Positions 1 to 5,514 are shown, numbered from the stretch's first letter. The stretch: DNA of 5,600 bases from Treponema sp. UBA4319 (GCA_002393865.1 DGUD01000041.1:1-5600), one strand, 5' to 3'. Notes: a model not told the origin generated them from the letters alone. Numbers and translations: made by a program.

Positions 1-125
1 CGGCGGAAGTGGTATCTGATTCCGGTCAAATCCGGCCGGGCCCCCCGCGGTGGCGCGGAAGGCAAAACGGCTTTCCGTGACGCGGCTGCCGGGCAGACCC
101 ACGGCTCAGGCGCGTTGAAGCCCGC

Positions 126-184
126 ACGGTCTGTGCAGAAAAGTAGACAGCTGGAACGCGACGGCCTGTGTAGAAAAGTGTACA
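126..184. repeat. Two 24-bp imperfect direct repeats, candidate activator sites
   Basis: Copies lie at 126-149 and 161-184, one unit every 35 bp. Both share ACGG, then CTGTG, then AGAAAAGT and end in ACA; 20 of 24 positions agree. Within each copy TGT and ACA form the two ends of a loose dyad (CTGT at 131-134 with ACAG at 147-150; TGT at 167-169 with ACA at 182-184). They sit about 180-240 bp upstream of the predicted sigma-54 transcription start, the distance typical of bacterial enhancer-binding-protein sites. That role is inferred from position and repetition only. Confidence 0.45.
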
Positions 185-237
185 ATCGTGCTGCGCAAGA
201 CTGTATACAAAATCATACGGTCGTGTGCTTGTGTACG
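178..237. promoter_or_regulatory. Cluster of TGTA-type palindromes
   Basis: TGTACA at 179-184 and TGTATACA at 202-209 are perfect palindromes, and TGTACG at 232-237 is a near match. Their centres are 24 and 29 bp apart. The first overlaps the end of the second 24-bp repeat. Regularly spaced short palindromes upstream of a sigma-54-like promoter suggest a DNA-binding regulator, but short palindromes occur by chance and no known consensus is matched. Confidence 0.3.
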
Positions 238-336
238 TGCGGCAGCACCGGCACTGTAATTTTTTTTTATTGCATCATAAGGAATTATTTTCTTAGGTCG
301 CAAAAAGAATTAAAATTTTCCCCATCCTGCTTAATC

Positions 337-353
337 TTGGCACAAAAAGTGCA
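337..353 (+). promoter_or_regulatory. Sigma-54 (-24/-12) promoter of the sigma factor gene
   Basis: The sequence TTGGCACAAAAAGTGCA has the invariant GG at 339-340 and GC at 351-352 separated by exactly 10 bp, as in the sigma-54 consensus TGGCACG-N4-TTGCA. It has two mismatches: A for the last G of the -24 box and G for the first T of the -12 box. The expected transcription start is about 363-364, immediately before the Shine-Dalgarno sequence, giving a leader of about 13 nt. The element also contains a GCAC-N5-GTGC dyad (340-343, 349-352), so a repressor operator is an alternative reading. No convincing sigma-70 promoter was found nearby. Confidence 0.6.
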
Positions 354-364
354 TAGTGTCTCTT

Positions 365-370
365 AGGAGA
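365..370 (+). promoter_or_regulatory. Ribosome binding site that sets the sigma factor start
   Basis: AGGAGA lies six bases before the GTG at 377. The earlier in-frame GTG at 356 has no such site. It would also lie upstream of the transcript start predicted from the -24/-12 promoter, so 377 is the better start. Confidence 0.75.
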
Positions 371-376
371 ATAAAC

Positions 377-1225
377 GTGGAGAACATTATCTCAAAAAGC
401 TATCTGAATCAGGTCTCTTCCTTCCCGCTGCTGGGCGCGCAGGAGGAGCTGGCGCTTGCGGCCCGGATTGCGCAGGGCGATGATGCCGCGTATGCGCAGC
501 TCGTGAACGCCAACCTGCGCCTTGTCATCAGCATCGCGCGGCGCTGTGCCCCGGCATCGGTGCCCGTCATGGATTTGATTCAGGAAGGAAACCTCGGGCT
601 TATGGCCGCCGCGCGGAAATTCAGCGCGGCTTTCGGCACCCGTTTCTCAACCTACGCGTACCCGTGGATTATGCAGTACATGCTCCGCTATATCGATTCC
701 CGCGCTTCTTTTATCCCCGTAACGGGGCACCGGGGGCGTATGCTCAAACGCATCCGCAGGACGCAGGCCTACCTGTGCCAGCGGGACGGGCATGAGGCAA
801 GCCCGTCGGAGCTTTCCGCCTACATGGAGCTTTCCGAGGAGAAGATACGCGACTGCCTGAACAGCGAGTACAGCGTCTCGTCGCTCGATGCCATCGTGCA
901 GGGCGGCGACCGTGATGGAATTTCCGTGGGGGAGCTTGTCGCCGACACGACATACGCTCCGGAGGATGTGCTCATCGACGCGGAGACGCAGGACGATGTC
1001 CGCCGGATGCTGAGCGGGCTCCCGCACAACGAGAAGCTTGTAATCTGGTACCGCTTTAATTTTGACGGTGAGCGCCGCCGCAAAACATTCCGCGAGCTGG
1101 GGCAGATGATTGGCATCAGCCCGGAGACCGTGCGCCAGACCGAAATCCGTGCCCTCCGGCACCTGCGGAGCTGTGCCGCTTCCGTTGTCCCGGCGCTTGA
1201 GCTGGAACAAGCCTGCGCCCTCTAG
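377..1225 (+). CDS. RNA polymerase sigma-70 family alternative sigma factor (group 2/3)
   Basis: Cytoplasmic sigma subunit of RNA polymerase, 282 residues with the GTG start at 377; it lacks the long region 1.1 of housekeeping sigma factors. Region 1.2 is at residues 6-35 (YLNQVSSFPLLGAQEE). Region 2 has the core-binding motif DLIQEGNLGLMAAARKF at 66-82 and the -10 melting/recognition helix (RFSTYAYPWIMQYMLRYID) at about 89-107. Region 3 covers about 115-195. Region 4 ends in the -35 helix-turn-helix (TFRELGQMIGISPETVRQTE) at 237-256. All conserved blocks are intact. The size is close to Borrelia RpoS and to RpoH, but there is no clear RpoH box, so I give no symbol. The -24/-12 element upstream suggests that RpoN and an activator control it. 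A hairpin terminator follows, so it is probably monocistronic. The family is certain; the subgroup and regulon are not. Confidence 0.93.
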   Translation: MENIISKSYLNQVSSFPLLGAQEELALAARIAQGDDAAYAQLVNANLRLVISIARRCAPASVPVMDLIQEGNLGLMAAARKFSAAFGTRFSTYAYPWIMQYMLRYIDSRASFIPVTGHRGRMLKRIRRTQAYLCQRDGHEASPSELSAYMELSEEKIRDCLNSEYSVSSLDAIVQGGDRDGISVGELVADTTYAPEDVLIDAETQDDVRRMLSGLPHNEKLVIWYRFNFDGERRRKTFRELGQMIGISPETVRQTEIRALRHLRSCAASVVPALELEQACAL

Positions 1226-1230
1226 CCATA

Positions 1231-1263
1231 AGCGGCGCGGATGCCATGCGGGGCGCCGCTTTT
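1231..1263 (+). terminator. Intrinsic terminator of the sigma factor gene
   Basis: A perfect 8-bp stem, AGCGGCGC (1231-1238) with GCGCCGCT (1253-1260), has a 14-nt loop and ends in four T residues (1260-1263). It begins five bases after the sigma factor stop. The T-run is short, so efficiency may be moderate. The minus strand has no T-run after the stem. Confidence 0.7.
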
Positions 1264-1325
1264 GACGGGCGTTCCTCAGCACGGATGCGGATGGCGTCCT
1301 TTTGCAAAGGCTCAGGTAATCGGGA

Positions 1326-1349
1326 TAAAAACAGCAATACCGCTGATTA
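1326..1349 (-). terminator. Weak hairpin/T-run at the end of the minus-strand gene
   Basis: Read on the minus strand, the stop codon runs into CAGC-N6-GCTG (1342-1345 with 1332-1335) followed by five T residues. The stem is only 4 bp, plus two A-T pairs beyond a T-T mismatch, so this is a weak candidate. Confidence 0.35.
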
Positions 1350-2630
1350 TTGCGGGCTGTACACGCCGGACAGCATGCCGCCGGTTCTGTTTCTGTTCTT
1401 GTCGTTTTTTGCCGCTTTGCTTTCCTCTAAAAGCTCTTCCGTCAATTCTAGGAATTCTTTGTAGTGCGGAAAAAAGTCGCGATACGAGTGCATTTCTTCG
1501 CCGATTTTTTTTGCGAACGCCCGGTCTGAAAACGGGCTGTAATAGTTGATTCCGTAGGTGGTGTTCGTCATCGATAAGAGCGAAATCGGCTCCCCGTCAA
1601 AGCTGCGGATAAAAAAATCGCACTGTATGCCTCCGTCATCCTGAGGGAACACCGCGGAGACGGTCATCAGCAAAGTGTGCCCGTCGCCCATTGTGATTTC
1701 ATACCAGTAGTTTTCAAGATAGTCGTAGCAGCCGCTTATTTTTTTTGCGGAGGTGACCCCTTCCTGGCGCAGAAGGTCGTGATAAATGGCGTCTTCGCGG
1801 AAGGCAAGCCTTTCCTTCTGGAGCGGCGCTTTGAAGAAGCCCGGCCTTGTCGGATTTTCTTCCAGAAGCGGCAGCTCCCCGGCTTTTTGCATGAGCGTGT
1901 CGTAGCATGAAATCAGATCGCTGAGTTTTTTTATATTCTTGCCGCAAAGCTCTGAAAGCTCCTCCTGCGCAAGCCATGGACGTTTTATCAATGCTTTGTC
2001 GCTGTCTTCGTACACGACAAAAAGGTTCCAGTCTCCTGTCGCGTTCAAACGAAAAGAGGTCATATACTCCGACATGTTCGACACCTGCAAAAATCTGTCG
2101 TGGCTAAGATACAGATCGAGGTCGTTGTACATTATGCCGTCATGGAGGCCGCCCTCTTCGGAATCGTCCGTCAGGACGAATTCTTCGATTTCTGGAATCT
2201 TCGCGAGCTTTTCAAGCTGTCCTTCCGTGGATTCGAATCCCCGTGCAATGGAGAACCAGAATAGTGAGGAAAGCACGCCTAAAATCATGCCGGCCGCGCA
2301 CAGCACGATGAACGGAACCGTCTTTGTGCCGCCTTTTTTCCGCGCATATATAAGGAATGCGAGGCCGACCGCGCTGCAAAGAAACGACGGAACGGTGGAC
2401 AGAATCATAAATATACTGCCGAGTGCTAAAGCTATCCGTGAGCCGATGGGGAAATCCTCTGGTAAAATCAAATTGATAAGCAGAATCACTATGAAAATCA
2501 CTATACATGCAAACGGCATGCAGGAGAGTATTCTTCCTGCAATAAGGCTTCTGAGCCTTTTATGAGCTTGTTTTATCGGAGTTTCGTTCTGTTCCATACA
2601 ATGTATATCGGCTGCTGATGCGCGGTACAT
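1347..2630 (-). CDS. Hypothetical membrane protein, three N-terminal TM segments and a soluble C-terminal domain
   Basis: I do not recognise this protein. Counting from the ATG at 2630 it has 427 residues. Hydrophobic segments lie at about 34-56, 66-95 and 105-128, followed by a polar, acidic domain (about 135-405) and a Lys/Asn-rich tail. There are no obvious catalytic motifs and no lipobox. The soluble part is rich in aromatic residues (for example CYDYLENYWYEITMGDGHTL at 301-320) and may be an extracytoplasmic ligand or interaction domain; that is a guess. The start is uncertain. An ATG at 2597 (residue 12, MEQNETPIKQ) is equally possible, because neither has a proper Shine-Dalgarno and the first 11 codons are more G+C-rich than the rest. 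The gene is clearly more A+T-rich than its neighbours, stands alone on its strand and borders decayed DNA, all consistent with acquired or weakly conserved DNA. The long open frame with a clear hydrophobicity pattern makes it a credible gene. Confidence 0.8.
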   Translation of the reverse strand: MYRASAADIHCMEQNETPIKQAHKRLRSLIAGRILSCMPFACIVIFIVILLINLILPEDFPIGSRIALALGSIFMILSTVPSFLCSAVGLAFLIYARKKGGTKTVPFIVLCAAGMILGVLSSLFWFSIARGFESTEGQLEKLAKIPEIEEFVLTDDSEEGGLHDGIMYNDLDLYLSHDRFLQVSNMSEYMTSFRLNATGDWNLFVVYEDSDKALIKRPWLAQEELSELCGKNIKKLSDLISCYDTLMQKAGELPLLEENPTRPGFFKAPLQKERLAFREDAIYHDLLRQEGVTSAKKISGCYDYLENYWYEITMGDGHTLLMTVSAVFPQDDGGIQCDFFIRSFDGEPISLLSMTNTTYGINYYSPFSDRAFAKKIGEEMHSYRDFFPHYKEFLELTEELLEESKAAKNDKNRNRTGGMLSGVYSPQ

Positions 2631-2639
2631 GCTCTTTTT

Positions 2640-2667
2640 GTGCGCAATGCGTGTGAGGGCTGCGCAC
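2640..2667 (-). promoter_or_regulatory. Perfect 7-bp inverted repeat just upstream of the minus-strand gene
   Basis: GTGCGCA (2640-2646) and TGCGCAC (2661-2667) are separated by 14 bases. On the minus strand the repeat ends nine bases before the ATG at 2630. It could be an operator or a leader hairpin that hides the start. No promoter could be assigned to this gene. A chance repeat in G+C-rich DNA is possible. Confidence 0.25.
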
Positions 2668-2740
2668 GATATCCGTGGCGGCCGGCACCCACATCAGCGG
2701 CATCCGGAGCAGCGGCATCATGCTGCTGATGGTCTGCCTG

Positions 2741-2767
2741 AAAAAGTGAGCCGGGGCATACGCTCAC
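2741..2767 (-). terminator. Intrinsic terminator of a lost minus-strand gene
   Basis: On the minus strand, GTGAGC (2767-2762), a 10-nt loop and GCTCAC (2751-2746) form a perfect 6-bp stem followed directly by five T residues (2745-2741). It lies 40 nt beyond the stop of the truncated coding piece at 2808-2871. It points away from that piece and towards the intact minus-strand gene, so it may also insulate it from read-through. Confidence 0.6.
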
Positions 2768-2807
2768 CGCACGATGCTCATCCCCCGCCCGGCGGGAGCG
2801 GAAGCCC

Positions 2808-2871
2808 TCACTTGCTCTGCCAGTCTTTTACCGCCCGCAGGATTACGTCCACGTAGCGGGCGCGGCCGCTT
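2808..2871 (-). pseudogene. C-terminal relic of an unidentified minus-strand gene
   Basis: The minus strand reads GRARYVDVILRAVKDWQSK and then TGA (2810-2808). The amphipathic, protein-like C-terminal sequence is followed at normal distance by a good terminator. Upstream the frame breaks. A one-base shift near 2872 would add PECFFLCHGLFAGLDYK, but that stretch lies opposite the transposase fragment and may not be real. The family is not recognised. The simplest reading is the tail of a gene whose front was lost, perhaps when the neighbouring insertion sequence arrived or decayed. It could instead be a chance open stretch. Confidence 0.35.
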
Positions 2872-2907
2872 GTAGTCCAGCCCCGCGAACAGGCCGTGGC
2901 ACAGGAA

Positions 2908-3217
2908 GAAGCATTCGGGGAAATTGAGGGCACACGGGTAGAAAGGTGCAAGAAGCACAAGCTCACCGACATCCTGATGATAGTGTTCATCGGGTATGCG
3001 CGGGAATCCTTCGGCGGGGATGTCATCGCGATAGACGGGAAGACGGGGCGGAACTCGGAGTATGCGCCGTAGCCGCCGGGAGAGCCGAGAAGCGGAAATG
3101 CCGGCTCTGCACGAACCTCGGCTGGCTCGATGGAGCCCGGAATGGAAGGACATGAGGGGAATCAGGATGCTCGGGAGCGTCCGCATCGACAAAAAGACAG
3201 GCGCGCTTTCTGGCCAT
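2908..3217 (+). pseudogene. Eroded ISAs1-family transposase
   Basis: Three collinear pieces match the order of ISAs1 (H-repeat-type) DDE transposases. The first is the N-terminal domain, FGEIEGTRVERCKKHKLTD and the following ILMIVFIGY (2914-2997). The second is the segment with the first catalytic Asp, ARESFGGDVIAIDGKTGRNS (2998-3057). The third is a C-terminal piece in other frames: NLGWLDG (3114-3134), then PEWKDMRGIRMLGS and VRIDKKTG (3137-3202), like the family's 'WL..HPEWK.LKSI.MV.S.R...GK' stretch. About 70 residues are missing between the first two pieces, a TAG stands at 3070-3072, most of the catalytic middle is gone and at least two frameshifts are present. No start or terminal inverted repeats could be found. 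It cannot encode a functional enzyme. The family is assigned from remembered motifs, not from a search. Confidence 0.75.
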
Positions 3218-3279
3218 GCGCGGGCAGCCGTCTTTGCCTTCCTGCTCCGCCGGTGCTGATTCCTGTGTCTTGGGGTTCC

Positions 3280-3308
3280 TTGCAATTTCCGGGCGATTTT
3301 TTTATACT
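3280..3308 (+). promoter_or_regulatory. Sigma-70 promoter of the deacetylase-tsaD operon
   Basis: TTGCAA (3280-3285) and TATACT (3303-3308) are separated by the ideal 17 bp and include a seven-base T-run just before the -10 box. The expected start of transcription, about 3314-3316, is only 2-4 bases before the ATG at 3318, so the mRNA would have almost no leader. Confidence 0.65.
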
Positions 3309-3317
3309 GTACGGGCT

Positions 3318-4310
3318 ATGTCTGCCGCAAAGCGCCGGAAAAAGCCGAAAATCAGGCTGGACATAAAGAAAGTTCTCGTTTTTGCTGCCTTGGTCGTATC
3401 GCTCTGCGCGGCGCTTTTATGTATTACGGCGCTGTTTGAGCCGCTCCCGGTGCAGGATGAGGCCGCGGACGGGGCGCCAGCCGCTGCTGCTGTGCCGCCA
3501 GTTGTTGCCGGTGAGCCTGTGCCGCCCGCATCGGCTGGGACGGGGCTCCCGCCGCCGCCGGTGCTGCCGGTGGAGCCGCCCGCGCAGGACGAGCGCCCTC
3601 CGGCTGCTGCCCGCTATGATATTCCTGCCGCAAAGAACGGGGCGGCGCTGCTCTTTGTTATCGACGACGCGGGGCAGAGCACGGAGCGGCTGGAGCGCTA
3701 CACGGCGCTGCCGTTCCCGCTTTCCGTGGCGGTGCTGCCAAAGCTTCCGCATTCGGCTGAGTGCGCCGCCATTGTGCGGGGCGCGGGGAAGGAGGTGCTG
3801 CTGCACCAGCCCATGCAGGCGGTGAACGCCGCCATCAATCCGGGGCCGGGAGCCATCACGCCGGACATGTCCCCGGAGGCAATCTGCGCGCTCGTCTGGG
3901 AGAATATCGCGGAGCTTGGCGGCGTTGCGGGGCTGAACAATCACGAGGGCTCCCTCATCAGCGAGGACGAGCTGCGGATCGGTGCGGTGCTCGATGCCGC
4001 GCGGAAAAGCGGCGTGTATTTCCTTGATTCCCGCACGACAGCAAAGACGCAGGCTCCCGCTGCCGCTGCCGCCCGCGGCATGACAATCTTTGAGAGGGAC
4101 GTCTTTCTTGACAACGATGTTGACCGCGACGGGATGCTGGAGCAGCTGTACCGGGCGCTCGCCATCGCGAACAAGAAGGGCACTGTCATAATAATCGGGC
4201 ATGTCGATAAATCGGCGGACATTCTGCCGGGCCTGCTTGCCGACATCTACCCGCAGCTCTGTCAGGCAGGTTACCGCTTTCTGACGCCTTCCATGCTTTT
4301 GGAGCGCTAG
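3318..4310 (+). CDS. Divergent polysaccharide deacetylase family protein (YibQ/DUF610), membrane anchored
   Basis: Of 330 residues, 1-18 are basic, 19-38 form a single membrane segment that anchors the protein with its domain outside the cytoplasmic membrane, and about 40-98 are a Pro/Ala-rich linker. The catalytic-type domain (about 106-330) has the family's conserved blocks in order: LLFVIDDAG (111-119), LPFPLSVAVLPKLPHS (131-146), EVLLHQPMQ (159-167), NPGPGAITPDMS (174-185), GLNNHEGS (205-212), YFLDSRTT (234-241), RDVFLDN (260-266) and IIIGH (291-295). The Asp and His residues expected for metal binding are present. The family is related to carbohydrate deacetylases (Polysacc_deac_2); most members have no proven substrate, though a cell-envelope glycan is likely. 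I chose the ATG at 3318 because longer in-frame starts fall upstream of the promoter. No Shine-Dalgarno precedes it. tsaD follows after 28 nt, probably co-transcribed. Confidence 0.93.
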   Translation: MSAAKRRKKPKIRLDIKKVLVFAALVVSLCAALLCITALFEPLPVQDEAADGAPAAAAVPPVVAGEPVPPASAGTGLPPPPVLPVEPPAQDERPPAAARYDIPAAKNGAALLFVIDDAGQSTERLERYTALPFPLSVAVLPKLPHSAECAAIVRGAGKEVLLHQPMQAVNAAINPGPGAITPDMSPEAICALVWENIAELGGVAGLNNHEGSLISEDELRIGAVLDAARKSGVYFLDSRTTAKTQAPAAAAARGMTIFERDVFLDNDVDRDGMLEQLYRALAIANKKGTVIIIGHVDKSADILPGLLADIYPQLCQAGYRFLTPSMLLER

Positions 4311-4326
4311 CGGCAAAAAAGCGTAT

Positions 4327-4332
4327 AAGAGG
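4327..4332 (+). promoter_or_regulatory. Ribosome binding site of tsaD
   Basis: AAGAGG lies six bases before the ATG at 4339. It contrasts with the upstream deacetylase gene, which has no such site. It supports independent translation initiation of tsaD on a shared transcript. Confidence 0.6.
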
Positions 4333-4338
4333 TTTTGT

Positions 4339-5376
4339 ATGAAAGTTCTGGGAATAGAGAGCTCTTGCGACGAGACTGCCTGTGCGGTGGTGGAGGACGG
4401 GCGCAGGATTCTGAGCAATGTGGTGGCGACGCAGATTCCTTTCCATCAGGTGTATAAGGGGGTCGTGCCGGAGATTGCCAGCCGTAAGCATGCGGAATGG
4501 ATTCTGCCGGTGGTGCGCCGGGCGCTTTCCGAGGCGGGATTGTCGCTGCAGGACGTGGACGCCGTTGCCGCGACGAACCGCCCCGGCCTGATGGGCGCGC
4601 TGATTGTGGGGCTGACCTTCGGGAAGACGCTGGCATGGGCTGCGGGCAAACCCTTTGTCGCGGTGAACCACATGCTGGGGCACCTGTATGCGGCGCATCT
4701 GTCGGAGGATATTCCCTATCCGTATATCGGCCTGCTGGTGAGCGGCGGACATTCCATTATCGCCAAGGTGAGCGGCTTTGACCAGCTTGAGATTCTTGGT
4801 ACCACGATAGACGACAGCGTGGGGGAGGCCTTTGACAAGGTCGCCAAGTTCTACGATTTGGGCTATCCCGGCGGCGTCGTCATCGACAGGCTTGCGCAGA
4901 ACGGTGATCCGGCTGCGTTCAGTTTTCCGATGCCCAAGATTGACAAGGGCGACCACCGCTACGACGTCTCTTTCAGCGGTCTGAAGACGGCCGTCATCCA
5001 TCAGGCGGACATGTTCCTGAACAAGGGCTACGAGAAGACCGTGGAGAACATTGCGGCCTCGTTCCAGGAGACCGCCTGCCGCACGGTGGTGTCCCGCCTG
5101 CTGCGCGCGGTGGAGGACACTGGCCTGACGACGGTGGTCGCGGGCGGTGGTGTCGCCGCGAATTCCCGGCTGCGTGCCATGCTTGCCGGGCATCCGGAGC
5201 TGCACTGTATCTTTCCGCCGCTGAAGCTTTGCGGCGACAACGGGGCGATGATTGCCGGGGTCGCCTACCACTTTCTGCAGCGGGGAGACAGCTCGCCCCT
5301 GAGCACCACCGCCTGCGCGAGGATTCCCCAGTTCAAGCGGGGGCTTGCAAATCTGGCGGCATTTGGCAGGCGCTGA
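4339..5376 (+). CDS. tsaD: tRNA N6-adenosine threonylcarbamoyltransferase TsaD (Gcp/Kae1)
   Basis: TsaD transfers the threonylcarbamoyl group from threonylcarbamoyl-AMP (made by TsaC/Sua5) to A37 of tRNAs that read ANN codons, working in the cytoplasm with TsaB and TsaE. It is essential in most bacteria. The protein is full length at 345 residues. It shows the N-terminal ASKHA-fold signature GIESSCDETACAVVEDG (5-21), the metal-binding pair H111 and H115 in VNHMLGHLYAAH, the nucleotide-binding loop VSGGHS (134-139), the block DSVGEAFDKVAKFYDLGYPGG (159-179), FSGLKTA (212-218), GGGVAANSRLR (269-279) and the third metal ligand D300 in CGDNGAMIAG. The start is set by the ribosome binding site and by IESSCDET at the usual distance from Met. 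It follows the deacetylase gene by 28 nt and is followed at once by a long hairpin. tsaB and tsaE are not in the window. Confidence 0.98.
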   Translation: MKVLGIESSCDETACAVVEDGRRILSNVVATQIPFHQVYKGVVPEIASRKHAEWILPVVRRALSEAGLSLQDVDAVAATNRPGLMGALIVGLTFGKTLAWAAGKPFVAVNHMLGHLYAAHLSEDIPYPYIGLLVSGGHSIIAKVSGFDQLEILGTTIDDSVGEAFDKVAKFYDLGYPGGVVIDRLAQNGDPAAFSFPMPKIDKGDHRYDVSFSGLKTAVIHQADMFLNKGYEKTVENIAASFQETACRTVVSRLLRAVEDTGLTTVVAGGGVAANSRLRAMLAGHPELHCIFPPLKLCGDNGAMIAGVAYHFLQRGDSSPLSTTACARIPQFKRGLANLAAFGRR

Positions 5377-5379
5377 GCT

Positions 5380-5514
5380 GTCAGGGCTTCAGCATGAAAA
5401 CAAAAATGCGCTCCCAGTGGAAAACACCCGGACTGCCGGTTGCACGCTTCGCTTTGCAAATGGCAGCCCGGGCGTTTTTCCGCTTCCGCGCATTTTTTAT
5501 GTTGAATCCTTGGC
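5380..5514 (+). repeat. 135-bp imperfect inverted repeat (giant hairpin) after tsaD
   Basis: The two arms pair almost throughout: 5380-5386 with 5508-5514; 5388-5395 with 5499-5506; 5402-5411 with 5488-5497 (perfect, AAAAATGCGC); 5416-5420 with 5480-5484; 5421-5425 with 5474-5478; 5427-5431 with 5468-5472; 5433-5437 with 5462-5466; 5440-5444 with 5455-5459. With the G-T pair 5438/5461 this gives about 51 pairs including five G-U, and a 10-nt loop (5445-5454). T-runs on the right arm (5475-5479, 5493-5498) and A-runs on the left allow termination on either strand. It starts three bases past the tsaD stop. It may be a terminator, an mRNA 3' stabiliser or a MITE/REP-like dispersed repeat; the sequence alone does not decide. 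Confidence 0.85.
5427..5479 (+). terminator. Probable intrinsic terminator inside the hairpin
   Basis: The inner part of the inverted repeat (CCCGG, CTGCC and TTGCA pairing with TGCAA, GGCAG and CCGGG, separated by single or double mismatches) forms a strong stem. Two bases later comes a run of five T residues at 5475-5479. It would end the deacetylase-tsaD transcript. Confidence 0.6.

Larger units (their letters stand above)
1..336. other. Leader region without a recognisable gene
   Basis: No protein could be recognised here. The first 120 bases are very G+C-rich. One plus-strand frame is open from base 1 to the stop at 364-366, but its translation changes character abruptly (Arg/Gly-rich, then Cys-rich, then Phe/Ile/Lys-rich) and matches no family I know, so it is probably not a gene. 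The tail of an upstream gene could occupy the first ~80 bases, since another frame ends with TGA at 78-80. A G+C-rich imperfect hairpin (54-63 with 70-79, ten pairs including two G-U) has no T-run after it. From about 258 to 335 the sequence turns A+T-rich, with a nine-base T-run beginning at 260. The region carries repeats and a promoter, listed separately. Confidence 0.5.

Noticed and set aside
356..358. Upstream GTG as the sigma factor start
   Set aside because: No Shine-Dalgarno, it precedes the predicted transcript start, and the added residues are not part of the family's conserved N-terminus.
115..366. Plus-strand open frame upstream of the sigma factor gene
   Set aside because: It runs through the repeats, the T-run and the promoter; its composition shifts abruptly, it has no ribosome binding site, and it matches no family I know.
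2692..2731. Inverted repeat CATCAGCGGCAT / ATGCTGCTGATG and a doubled AGCGGCATC
   Set aside because: Low-complexity, G+C-rich codon-like repetition in decayed DNA with no T-run or nearby gene to serve; it could be chance.
2832..2862. Nested palindrome CGCCCGC ... TACGT-CC-ACGTA-GCGGGCG
   Set aside because: It lies within the putative gene tail and is likely a by-product of its codons; no termination or operator context is visible.
2764..3285. Minus-strand open frame of 173 residues across the decayed region
   Set aside because: Most of it is antisense to the transposase fragments and is Arg-rich; the only credible minus-strand protein piece ends at 2808 in another frame.
3417..4418. Minus-strand open frame of 333 residues opposite the deacetylase gene
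   Set aside because: Antisense shadow of a gene with clear family motifs; the translation is Arg/Gln-rich without conserved blocks.
4186..5271. Minus-strand open frame of 361 residues opposite tsaD
   Set aside because: It is the antisense of a certain, highly conserved gene in G+C-rich DNA; the translation is Arg/His-rich and low in protein-like motifs.
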